Of a DNA stretch of 36,860 nucleotides, positions 23,538-30,417 are shown piece by piece (positions within the stretch are counted from its first letter, which is position 1; each line of letters begins with the position of its first letter). The position numbers and the translations under genes are program-made. The notes beneath the pieces are model-generated. The model was given only the letters and a program-made list of their open reading frames with translations. It was not told the origin of the DNA and ran no database searches. The stretch is from Eubacterium sp. (GTDB lineage: Bacteria > Bacillota > Clostridia > Lachnospirales > Lachnospiraceae): contig JAFUPY010000005.1 in NCBI GenBank assembly GCA_017472565.1, forward strand, positions 1 through 36,860, written 5' to 3'.

Positions 23538-24386
23538 ATGATCACACAGAAACAGTTAAAAGAACACTTCTTAGGATTGTCAGGAAGCATCTATGTATGG
23601 GGTGCTAACTGTGAAACTATCACAGAAGCAATGATTAAAAAGCTGTATAACTGCTTTAAATCATCTACATACAACAGAGCATATTACGATGGAAAACTTG
23701 CTGAAGGTGAAGGAAAAATCGGTTCGGATTGCTCTGGAGCATTGTATCCAGTTAGTGGATACGACACAACGGCAGCAGGATATTATAATCGATGCACCAA
23801 AAAAGGCACGATTGATTCCATTCCGAAAGATAAAGTTTGCCTTGTTTTCAAGGTAAATTCTTCTGGAAGCATCAATCATGTAGGTTGCTACACTGGTGAT
23901 GGATACGTGTCCGAACTGGCATCCAGTAAGAAAAATTATCAGAGAAAACAGCTCGCCGGTAACGGATGGGATAAGTGGGGTTTGCCTGATTTCGTAGATT
24001 ATGAGGAAGAACCAACAGCAGAATTGAAAGTAGACGGCGAATGGGGTAAGGATACAACCACCAAATCCCAGCAGGTTTTAGACACAACTGTAGATGGAAT
24101 CGTGTCCAATCAGCCTGTATCCTGTCAGAAATACGTGCCTAATGCACTTGAATCTTCCTGGGAATTTGAGCGCACAAATTATAAAAACGGTTCTGAATTA
24201 ATCCGAGCAATCCAGGCACTTTGTGGATTGACAGGCAGAGATGTTGATGGTCACTGTGGCAAAAATACTGTTACAGCAATGCAGAAGTTCTTGAATACAA
24301 AAGGATTTTCTTGCGGTTCTATTGATGGTATCATGGGTTCAAAAACTGTTATGGCATGGCAGCAGTACATTAATTCTCGCATGTAA
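23538..24386 (+). CDS. Endolysin with NlpC/P60-like domain and C-terminal peptidoglycan-binding repeats
   Basis: The 282-aa protein starts at ATG 23538, one base after the holin stop region. The catalytic half has GSDCSG (C65 nucleophile) and SINHVGCYTGDGYV (H114), the NlpC/P60-type Cys/His pattern of a peptidoglycan peptide hydrolase. The C-terminal half has two wall-binding-like units: KVDGEWGKDTTTKSQQVLDTTVDGI (~165-190) and VDGHCGKNTVTAMQKFLNTKGF with SCGSIDGIMGSKTVMAWQQYINS (~235-280). It is the last phage gene before the host junction. Confidence 0.88.
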   Translation: MITQKQLKEHFLGLSGSIYVWGANCETITEAMIKKLYNCFKSSTYNRAYYDGKLAEGEGKIGSDCSGALYPVSGYDTTAAGYYNRCTKKGTIDSIPKDKVCLVFKVNSSGSINHVGCYTGDGYVSELASSKKNYQRKQLAGNGWDKWGLPDFVDYEEEPTAELKVDGEWGKDTTTKSQQVLDTTVDGIVSNQPVSCQKYVPNALESSWEFERTNYKNGSELIRAIQALCGLTGRDVDGHCGKNTVTAMQKFLNTKGFSCGSIDGIMGSKTVMAWQQYINSRM

Positions 24387-24390
24387 AAAT

Positions 24391-24430
24391 GCACTTTGAC
24401 GAAATAAAGTGTAAATTTCATTTTTTGAAA
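24391..24430 (+). terminator. Weak terminator-like hairpin after the endolysin
   Basis: CACTTT (24392-24397) pairs with AAAGTG (24406-24411), leaving an 8-nt loop, and an ATTTCATTTTTT stretch follows. The stem is AT-rich, so this is a weak candidate for the end of the late operon. Confidence 0.35.
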
Positions 24431-24442
24431 ATATATAATAAT

Positions 24443-24485
24443 GAAGGAATTGGTCTAGTTTTGTACTAACAAGCTAACCCCAAAA
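24443..24485. other. Approximate right attachment junction (attR region) of the prophage
   Basis: The minus-strand host lipoprotein frame is normal up to the ITGFG coding region (24,479-24,481), then turns into seven unrelated residues and a stop at 24,455. The last phage gene ends at 24,386, and the spacer is AT-rich. The junction therefore lies in or near this interval. The partner site (attL) and the integrase lie outside the window, so the core sequence cannot be defined here. Confidence 0.5.
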
Positions 24486-24742
24486 CCTGTTATAAGCTCC
24501 AACTCAATTCCCTGTTCTTCAAAGTAGCCGTTTTCAATTGCTACATACATAGGGGCATAAAAAATAGAGTGTGCCACTTCGTTTAAAATAACAGGGGTCA
24601 ACTCTGGCTGGTTCTGTGTAGATTCTGTCGGTGTGTCTGGCATGGAGATTTCATCGGTCTTTGATCCGCATCCGGCAAGGGCAGAGATTGCCAGAATGGC
24701 ACAAAGACCCAGAGAAATCAGTTTTTTTGAAAATCTTTTCAT
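24455..24742 (-). pseudogene. Truncated ABC-transporter substrate-binding lipoprotein gene (5' part)
   Basis: Only 95 codons remain. MKRFSKKLISLGLCAILAISALAGCGSK is a lipoprotein signal peptide with lipobox LAGC. Residues ~50-88 match the start of NMT1/SsuA/THI5-like binding proteins (VILNEVAHSIFYAPMYVAIENGYFEEQGIELELITGFG). ATG at 24742 is chosen because GAGG lies just upstream on the minus strand. Normal family members have roughly 300 more residues; the rest is lost at the prophage border, so prophage integration has cut this gene. The uninterrupted host gene would bind a small molecule such as a sulphonate or a thiamine precursor; which one cannot be told. Confidence 0.82.
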
Positions 24743-24792
24743 AAAATCCTCAAGAGTCATTTTGGTATATTGTATGTGGGAAACAAAAATAG

Positions 24793-24821
24793 GTGAGATA
24801 GATTTTTGGCTGTGAGATAGA
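24793..24821 (-). promoter_or_regulatory. Direct-repeat operator candidate upstream of the truncated lipoprotein gene
   Basis: GTGAGATAGA occurs twice (24793-24802 and 24812-24821), 19 bp apart, in the minus-strand upstream region of the lipoprotein gene; a TACAAT (minus strand) lies at 24769-24774. Two helical turns would put the repeats on about the same DNA face. Regulator unknown. Confidence 0.3.
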
Positions 24822-24872
24822 ACGGTCATTCATTGCTGAGAAAAAAGATTGGATACAAATAAAAAGATTCCC

Positions 24873-24901
24873 TTTACTTAAGGACTTTAGTGTGTTAAAA
24901 T
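24873..24901 (+). promoter_or_regulatory. Sigma-A-type promoter of the TrpR-like gene
   Basis: TTTACT (24873-24878) and TAAAAT (24896-24901) lie 17 bp apart, 61 nt before the gene start. The predicted start is just before a perfect inverted repeat at 24915-24932. Confidence 0.55.
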
Positions 24902-24914
24902 TTTCATGCGTGAA

Positions 24915-24932
24915 ACTTTCGCGGACGAAAGT
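24915..24932 (+). promoter_or_regulatory. Inverted repeat near the start site of the TrpR-like gene
   Basis: ACTTTCG (24915-24921) and CGAAAGT (24926-24932) form a 7-bp perfect inverted repeat around CGGA. It is at about +8 to +25 from the predicted transcript start. It could be an operator of the encoded TrpR-type protein, or a short RNA stem-loop. Confidence 0.45.
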
Positions 24933-24961
24933 GTATATCATGATCTTTTATGGGGGTTATT

Positions 24962-25258
24962 ATGAGTAAGGATATTAGAACAGAAGCAGTAGACCATTTA
25001 TTTGAGGCTATTTTATGTCTGAAGGACAAAGAAGAATGCTACACTTTTTTTGAGGATGTTTGTACCATTAACGAGATTCTTTCCCTGTCACAGCGTTTTG
25101 AAGTGGCACATATGCTTCGTCAGCAGAAAACATATCTGGATATCGCGGAAAAAACAGGAGCATCTACCGCTACTATCAGCCGTGTAAACCGTTCTTTGAA
25201 CTACGGCAACGATGGCTATGATATGGTATTTGCCCGTATGAATTTTGAAGAAGAATAA
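24962..25258 (+). CDS. TrpR-family regulator YerC/YecD
   Basis: The 98-aa protein starts at ATG 24962, after GGGGG. It has the YerC/TrpR-like helical fold with the signature FEDVCTINEILSLSQRFEVAHMLRQQKTYLDIAEKTGASTATISRVNRSL (helix-turn-helix in residues ~55-80). YerC-type proteins are found near pcrA in Firmicutes and are TrpR-related DNA-binding proteins whose targets are poorly defined; this gene is directly before pcrA, as in other genomes. It has its own promoter and terminator. Confidence 0.9.
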   Translation: MSKDIRTEAVDHLFEAILCLKDKEECYTFFEDVCTINEILSLSQRFEVAHMLRQQKTYLDIAEKTGASTATISRVNRSLNYGNDGYDMVFARMNFEEE

Positions 25259-25290
25259 AAGATAATTCAAGAGAAGAAATGGGAGAATGA

Positions 25291-25326
25291 AACTGCTATT
25301 CGAAAATACAGGATAGCAGTTTTTTG
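25291..25326 (+). terminator. Intrinsic terminator after the TrpR-like gene
   Basis: AACTGCTAT (25291-25299) pairs with ATAGCAGTT (25313-25321), a 9-bp stem, followed by six Ts. Strong GC content is lacking, but the stem is long. Confidence 0.75.
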
Positions 25327-25338
25327 TTGCCTTTTTTG

Positions 25339-25367
25339 TTGCCTGTCAGTGGGTAAATTGATATACT
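25339..25367 (+). promoter_or_regulatory. pcrA: Sigma-A-type promoter of pcrA
   Basis: TTGCCT (25339-25344) and TATACT (25362-25367) are 17 bp apart, 41 nt before the pcrA start. It lies right after the previous terminator, so pcrA is transcribed separately from the TrpR-like gene. Confidence 0.6.
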
Positions 25368-25407
25368 TTTGTGTACGGGTGTAGTGAACTTAAGTGGAGA
25401 ATATAAT

Positions 25408-27753
25408 ATGAACAACAGATTAGATTTATTAAATGAACAACAGCGTGCGGCGGTGCTACATACAGATGGACCGTTGTTGATCCTGGCGGGAGCAGGCTCT
25501 GGAAAGACCAGAGTTCTGACGCACCGGGCAGCATATTTGATAGAAGAAAAAGATGTGGATCCATACAACATTATGGCCATTACCTTTACCAATAAGGCAG
25601 CGGGAGAGATGCGTGAGCGAATCGATGCCATTGTAGGGCATGGCTCTGAAAGCATCTGGGTCAGTACGTTTCATTCTACCTGTGTGAGAATCTTGCGTCG
25701 TCATATTGACCGGATTGGGTTTGATACCAATTTTACCATTTATGATGCAGATGATCAGAAAACGGTAATGAAGGATATCTGCAAGCGTCTGGAAATTGAC
25801 ACCAAGATGTACAAGGAGCGTATGTTTTTAAATGCGATTTCCAAGGCCAAGGATGAATTGATCACACCGGAGGAGTTTACTCTCCGTGCGGCTGGGGATT
25901 TTGCAAAGCAGAAGCAGGCTCAGGTTTACCGTGAGTATCAGCAGGTACTGCGCAAAAATAATGCCCTGGACTTTGACGATCTGATCGTGAAGTGCGTGGA
26001 ACTGCTGCAGGCAGACGCAAGGGTACTGGACTATTATCAGGAACGTTTCAAATATATTATGGTGGACGAATATCAGGATACCAATACCGCACAATTTTTC
26101 CTGATCAAGTTGTTGGCAGATAAGTATCAGAATCTGTGTGTGGTAGGTGATGATGACCAGTCCATCTACAAGTTCCGTGGTGCTAATATCCACAATATTT
26201 TAAATTTCGAAAAATATTTTCCATCTGCAAAGGTGATTAAGTTGGAGCAGAACTATCGTTCCACCCAGAATATTCTGGATGCAGCCAATGCGGTAATTCG
26301 AAACAACACCGGACGTAAGGCCAAAGCGCTGTGGACGGAACAGTCCGCGGGAGATCCGCTGATCTTTAAGCAGTTTGAATCTGCTTATGATGAGGCAGAC
26401 TATATTGCGGGAGATGTACGCCGGATGAAGGGGATCTATGACTACAGGGACAGCGCAATCCTGTATCGTACCAATGCCCAGTCCCGTCTTTTTGAAGAAA
26501 AATTTGTGGCGGCCAATATTCCGTACAAAATTGTGGGCGGTGTAAATTTCTATGCCAGAAAAGAAATCAAAGATATGCTGGCGTACTTAAAGACGATTGA
26601 TAATGGCAAGGATGATCTGGCGGTAAAACGTATTATCAACGTGCCAAAACGTGGAATTGGAGCCACTTCCATTAACCGTGTCCAGGATTACGCGGATGCA
26701 TATGGTATCAGCTTTTTTGATGCATTGTGCAAAGCAGAGGAAATCCCAGGCATGGGCAGAGCAGCGGCGAAGATTGCGCCATTTGTTGGATTTATCCAGC
26801 GACTTCGTGCCCAGGCGGATTATATGTCTGTGGAATCATTGTTGGAGCAGATTGTGGAAGATACGGGATATGTTCATGATTTGGAATTGGAAGAAACAGA
26901 AGAATCCAGAGCCAGAATCGAAAACATCGACGAATTATTGAGCAAGGCTGCCTCCTTTGATGAAGAAACTGAAAATGGCGGCTTAAGTGCATTTTTGGAA
27001 GAGGTTGCATTGATTGCAGATATTGACAGTCTGGATGAAGACAGTGACTACGTGGTGATGATGACCATCCATAGTGCCAAGGGGCTGGAGTTTCCAAATG
27101 TATATCTGGCGGGTATGGAAGATGGGCTGTTCCCGAGCTACATGACCATCACCTCTGATGATCCGATGGAAATTGAGGAAGAACGCAGACTTTGTTATGT
27201 AGGGATTACCAGAGCAAAGGACCGTTTAACATTGACCAGTGCCCGTATACGCATGGTGCGGGGGGAGACACAGTTTAACCGGGTTTCGCGTTTTGTAAAA
27301 GAGATTCCGGACCATCTGATGCGTGGTGTGATGCCAAAAGAGACCATTAAGGAAATGCCGTCTCAGCAGGCATACGCGACAGCGAAGAAGGCATTCAACA
27401 GTAAACCGTATGGTGGTTATAATACCAAGACCGGCTATGGAAATGATGCTGTCTATCATGCAGGAATGGGTTATCATTCAGAAAAAAGTTATGTAAATCA
27501 AAAGCAAAGCGGTGTGGCAAGTCGTTATGCAAGTTCCGGTGTTTATGGAACCGGAAAAGAGTTTGCTACAGCATCGACTGCAGGAAAAACCCTGGATTAC
27601 CAGGTAGGTGATCGTGTTCGTCATATGAAATTTGGTGAAGGCGAAGTGCGCCAAATCCAGGCTGGTGGAAGAGACTTTGAAGTAACGGTAAATTTCGACA
27701 CCGTTGGTACAAAGAAAATGTTTGCTTCATTTGCAAAACTGAAAAAGGTATGA
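25408..27753 (+). CDS. pcrA: DNA helicase PcrA/UvrD
   Basis: The 781-aa superfamily 1A helicase starts at ATG 25408 (TGGAGA upstream). Motif I GAGSGKT is at residues 28-34, Ia TFTNKAAGEM near 60, motif II VDEYQDTN with D220-E221, motif III GDDDQSIYKFRGA near 250, motif IV LEQNYRS, and motifs V/VI HSAKGLEFPNVYLAGMEDGLFPS and RRLCYVGITRAKDRL near 555-610. A variable repetitive tail (~660-725) precedes the C-terminal Tudor-like domain (DYQVGDRVRHMKFGEGEVRQIQ), typical of PcrA. It unwinds DNA 3' to 5', displaces RecA and acts in repair and plasmid replication. Confidence 0.97.
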   Translation: MNNRLDLLNEQQRAAVLHTDGPLLILAGAGSGKTRVLTHRAAYLIEEKDVDPYNIMAITFTNKAAGEMRERIDAIVGHGSESIWVSTFHSTCVRILRRHIDRIGFDTNFTIYDADDQKTVMKDICKRLEIDTKMYKERMFLNAISKAKDELITPEEFTLRAAGDFAKQKQAQVYREYQQVLRKNNALDFDDLIVKCVELLQADARVLDYYQERFKYIMVDEYQDTNTAQFFLIKLLADKYQNLCVVGDDDQSIYKFRGANIHNILNFEKYFPSAKVIKLEQNYRSTQNILDAANAVIRNNTGRKAKALWTEQSAGDPLIFKQFESAYDEADYIAGDVRRMKGIYDYRDSAILYRTNAQSRLFEEKFVAANIPYKIVGGVNFYARKEIKDMLAYLKTIDNGKDDLAVKRIINVPKRGIGATSINRVQDYADAYGISFFDALCKAEEIPGMGRAAAKIAPFVGFIQRLRAQADYMSVESLLEQIVEDTGYVHDLELEETEESRARIENIDELLSKAASFDEETENGGLSAFLEEVALIADIDSLDEDSDYVVMMTIHSAKGLEFPNVYLAGMEDGLFPSYMTITSDDPMEIEEERRLCYVGITRAKDRLTLTSARIRMVRGETQFNRVSRFVKEIPDHLMRGVMPKETIKEMPSQQAYATAKKAFNSKPYGGYNTKTGYGNDAVYHAGMGYHSEKSYVNQKQSGVASRYASSGVYGTGKEFATASTAGKTLDYQVGDRVRHMKFGEGEVRQIQAGGRDFEVTVNFDTVGTKKMFASFAKLKKV

Positions 27754-27875
27754 TACAATGAATTATAAGTATGGTCATTTGCATATTTCCATGAAAAATG
27801 ACAGATACTTGATTTAGACCTCGATAAGTAAGAGCCCTTTAGGCTCATTGCATAATAAGTAAAGGAGCAGTGTAT

Positions 27876-28133
27876 ATGAATAAGATGGAAGAATTAATGA
27901 GCATGGCAAAGATTACAGAATTCCTTAAGAGACAGGAAGATTCCGACAAAAAGAAAAAGGTGTTATGGATCATTGCTATCGTTGGCGTGGTAGCAGCTAT
28001 CGCAGTGGCAGCATATTTTATCTATAAGTTCTTTGCTCCGGATTACATGGACGATTTCGAAGACGAATTTGAAGATGAGTTTGAAGAAGATTTCTTCGAT
28101 GATGATGACGAAGACGAATATGAAGTAGAGTAA
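27876..28133 (+). CDS. Small membrane protein with acidic C-terminal tail
   Basis: The 85-aa protein starts at ATG 27876 after AAAGGAG. Residues ~30-50 form a membrane span (VLWIIAIVGVVAAIAVAAYFIYKFF); the N-terminal ~28 residues are basic, so it is probably N-in. Residues ~53-85 are almost all Asp/Glu (DDFEDEFEDEFEEDFFDDDDEDEYEVE). I do not know its function; the layout is like DUF4366-type proteins of Clostridia. It lies between pcrA and the RlmD-type gene with its own hairpin element after it. Confidence 0.65.
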   Translation: MNKMEELMSMAKITEFLKRQEDSDKKKKVLWIIAIVGVVAAIAVAAYFIYKFFAPDYMDDFEDEFEDEFEEDFFDDDDEDEYEVE

Positions 28134-28148
28134 CAATACAGTTAGGGG

Positions 28149-28272
28149 AAGGGGCTGTTGTATGATGATTGAACCTTCGCAGAAAAAACGAAAGCTATGC
28201 TGCTGATAAATGCAGCTTATCTTTTATTTTCTTCTGCTACGGGGATGAGTCGTTTTACAACAGCCCCTTTTT
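28149..28272 (+). terminator. Long hairpin element (copy A) with terminator end
   Basis: AAGGGGCTGTTGTA (28149-28162) pairs perfectly with TACAACAGCCCCTT (28256-28269), 14 bp, followed by further Ts to 28272. The ~93-nt interior folds further: GCAGAA with TTCTGC, and an inner stem GCTGC/GCAGC around a TGATAAAT loop, so the whole forms a long imperfect hairpin. It starts 15 nt after the stop codon. Its outer stem core GGCTGTTG/CAACAGCC and the motif TTGAACC are shared with the element at 35594-35715. Confidence 0.7.
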
Positions 28273-28308
28273 GCTTTGCAGATATTAGTTAAGGAGATGG
28301 GAAACCGA

Positions 28309-29775
28309 ATGAAAAAAGGTGAAATTGTAGAAGGTATTGTTGAAAAAGTGGTATTCCCCAACAAGGGAGTGGTTTCTGTTGGTGATAAAAAAGTAGTGGT
28401 AAAGAATGTGACACCGGGACAGAAGTTGTCTGTCATGGTAACAAAGGTACGTAAAGGGAAGGGAGAAGGCCGTGCGCTGGAGATTTTGGAAAAGGCTCCA
28501 CAGGAACTGGATGCGCCAGCCTGTGTACACTTTGGAAGCTGTGGTGGCTGTGTGTATCAGAATCTGCCATATGAAGAACAGTTAAAGCTGAAAGCAGATC
28601 AGGTGTTGGAACTGATGGAAGCGGTGGTTCCAAACGCGGCAGAGATTTTTGAAGGAATTAAGCCAAGTCCAAGACAGTTTGGATACCGCAATAAGATGGA
28701 ATATACCTTTGGAGATGAGATTAAAGATGGACCCTTGTCTGTGGGCATGCACAAAAGAGGCAGTTTTTATGACATTGTGACTGTGGATCAGTGTCAGATT
28801 GTGGACGAGGATTATCGTAAGATTTTATCTGCTACGTTGACATTTTTTGCAGAAAGGGAAGTTCCATTTTTCCATAGACTGCGCCATATAGGATATTTGC
28901 GTCATTTGTTGGTGCGTAAAGCGGTGAAAACAGGGGAGATCCTCATTGATCTGGTTACAACCACCCAGAGCATCAAGAAACAGGAACGGGAATTGCCAGA
29001 TGCCGCAGGTGTAGCGGGCAATAGTATGACGGCAAGAACACCAGAAGAAGTGCAGATGGAAGCAGAACTATTGGAAGACTGGAAAAATATGCTTCTTGGG
29101 CTTGCTTTGGATGGAGTCTTTGCCGGTATCTTACATACCAGGAATGACAGCGTGGCTGATGCGGTGAAAAATGAAGGCACAGACCTGCTGTATGGCAGGG
29201 ATTATATTGTAGAGGAACTTTTGGGATTACAGTTCAAGATTTCAACGTTCTCTTTCTTCCAGACCAATTCTCTGGGCGCGGAAGTGCTGTATGAAACAGC
29301 TCGCCAGTACATTGGGAATACGCTGGATGAAAAAGCAGACAAGCTGGTATACGACCTTTACAGCGGAACTGGCACAATCGCACAAATGCTGGCTCCAGCT
29401 GCGAAGAAGGTCATTGGTGTGGAAATCGTAGAGGAGGCAGTGGAAGCAGCGAGAGAAAATGCGGCATTGAATCAGCTTCATAACTGCGAGTTCATTGCAG
29501 GCGATGTATTAAAAGTGTTGGACAATATTGAAGAAAAACCAGACTTTATCGTACTGGATCCGCCACGGGATGGCATTCATCCAAAGGCGTTGGAGAAAAT
29601 CATCCAGTATGGCGTGGACCGCATGATTTACATCTCCTGTAAGCCAACCAGTCTCCAGAGAGACCTGGAAGTGCTGCAGGCGAGAGGATACAAGGCGGAG
29701 AGAATCTGCTGTGTAGATATGTTTCCTGCAACAGCCAATGTGGAGACTGTTTGCATGTTGAGCAACCGAAAATAA
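28309..29775 (+). CDS. rlmD: 23S rRNA (uracil-C5)-methyltransferase, RlmD/RumA type
   Basis: The 488-aa protein is read from ATG 28309 (AAGGAG at 28291-28296; the in-frame ATG 28297 is only 1 nt from it). An N-terminal TRAM domain (~residues 1-60) is followed by a 4Fe-4S site C72-x5-C78-x2-C81 with C162. A SAM-binding YDLYSGTGTIAQMLAP motif (~350), DPPRDGIHPKA (~425) and MIYISCKPTSLQRDL with catalytic C444 complete the TrmA/RumA family set. It methylates a uracil in 23S rRNA (position 1939 or its Gram-positive equivalent); which site cannot be told. Confidence 0.93.
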   Translation: MKKGEIVEGIVEKVVFPNKGVVSVGDKKVVVKNVTPGQKLSVMVTKVRKGKGEGRALEILEKAPQELDAPACVHFGSCGGCVYQNLPYEEQLKLKADQVLELMEAVVPNAAEIFEGIKPSPRQFGYRNKMEYTFGDEIKDGPLSVGMHKRGSFYDIVTVDQCQIVDEDYRKILSATLTFFAEREVPFFHRLRHIGYLRHLLVRKAVKTGEILIDLVTTTQSIKKQERELPDAAGVAGNSMTARTPEEVQMEAELLEDWKNMLLGLALDGVFAGILHTRNDSVADAVKNEGTDLLYGRDYIVEELLGLQFKISTFSFFQTNSLGAEVLYETARQYIGNTLDEKADKLVYDLYSGTGTIAQMLAPAAKKVIGVEIVEEAVEAARENAALNQLHNCEFIAGDVLKVLDNIEEKPDFIVLDPPRDGIHPKALEKIIQYGVDRMIYISCKPTSLQRDLEVLQARGYKAERICCVDMFPATANVETVCMLSNRK

Positions 29776-29789
29776 AATATAACATACAT

Positions 29790-29820
29790 ATGGCGAGAGG
29801 AAAATTTTTCCCCTCGCCAT
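29790..29820. terminator. Convergent-gene hairpin between rlmD and ymaF-like gene
   Basis: ATGGCGAG (29790-29797) pairs with CTCGCCAT (29813-29820), and the loop-side AGGAAAATTTTTCC extends the stem, giving an almost continuous palindrome. No T tract follows on either side, so it is a strong hairpin between two convergent genes that may act as a bidirectional terminator. Confidence 0.55.
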
Positions 29821-29873
29821 TCTGTTGTTTAGATACCGTAGTTCATATGATTTCTCGGGTGGTTTTATTGCGA

Positions 29874-30356
29874 TTATTCACAATCGTACTTAAACTGGGT
29901 TGGTTCATTGATCAGAGAAGCCACCTGGAATCTGTGCACATGGCCGTCTTCGCTGCCTGTGGAGGCAGTGGCATAGTGTACATGTTTTCCATTCCCTACA
30001 TCAATGGCACAGGATGACTTGCCGCAGAATTCGTGGTAATGTCCATCTGCATAATCGGTTCGGAAGGTAACTTCGTGAACATGATCATTGCCGGCAACTG
30101 CAATTGCTTCTCCTGACATGGTGCAGAAACGGTGATTGTGGCAGCTGTTGCATTCACCAACTGGCTCTGTGCTGCCGATTACTTCATGCACATGCTGCTG
30201 GTCATTGCAGCCACAGGAATCATTTTTGTTGTACATGCCGGAGTTACTTCTGTTATACATATTGGAATCGTTCCGGTTATGCATGTTGGAATTGCTTCTG
30301 TTATACATATTGGAACTGCTGCGATTGTACATATTAGAATAATTTCTATTGCTCAT
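29874..30356 (-). CDS. YmaF-like His/Cys-rich protein with N-terminal octapeptide repeats
   Basis: The 160-aa protein starts at 30356 on the minus strand; AAAGGA lies upstream. Residues 8-47 are five 8-residue repeats of the form NMYNRSNS. A YmaF-type core follows, with several His-x-His sites: QQHVHEV, NDHVHEV, GKHVHYA and DGHVHRFQVASLINEP, plus Cys residues in SCGCND, ECNSCHNH, CGKSSC. YmaF-family proteins are of unknown function; the repeated HVH/Cys sites suggest metal binding. The long + strand frames over this gene are antisense shadows. Confidence 0.8.
   Translation of the reverse strand: MSNRNYSNMYNRSSSNMYNRSNSNMHNRNDSNMYNRSNSGMYNKNDSCGCNDQQHVHEVIGSTEPVGECNSCHNHRFCTMSGEAIAVAGNDHVHEVTFRTDYADGHYHEFCGKSSCAIDVGNGKHVHYATASTGSEDGHVHRFQVASLINEPTQFKYDCE
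30216..30335 (-). repeat. Five 24-nt tandem coding repeats in the ymaF-like gene
   Basis: These encode NMYNRSSS, NMYNRSNS, NMHNRNDS, NMYNRSNS and GMYNKNDS. The units differ at few nucleotides, so copy number may vary between strains by slippage. It is a coding repeat, not a CRISPR array. Confidence 0.75.
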
Positions 30357-30417
30357 AACGGATAATCCTTTCTTAAATCGTTACTCCTAATATATGCAGT
30401 CTGAGCAAAAAGGGAAG

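Noticed and set aside
24743-24960. TPP or other metabolite riboswitch upstream of the truncated lipoprotein gene
   Set aside because: The minus strand lacks the conserved CUGAGA and ACCUGA elements in usable arrangement.
27815-27860. Hairpin GAGCC-CTTTA-GGCTC between pcrA and the small membrane gene as a terminator
   Set aside because: Only a 5-bp stem with no T tract; too weak to call.
30216-30335. Possible CRISPR array
   Set aside because: The repeats are 24-nt units without unique spacers and encode octapeptides in frame.
30104-30365. Three Cys-rich + strand frames over the ymaF-like gene
   Set aside because: They are the antisense of the tandem-repeat coding region; the minus-strand protein has a ribosome binding site and recognisable family features.
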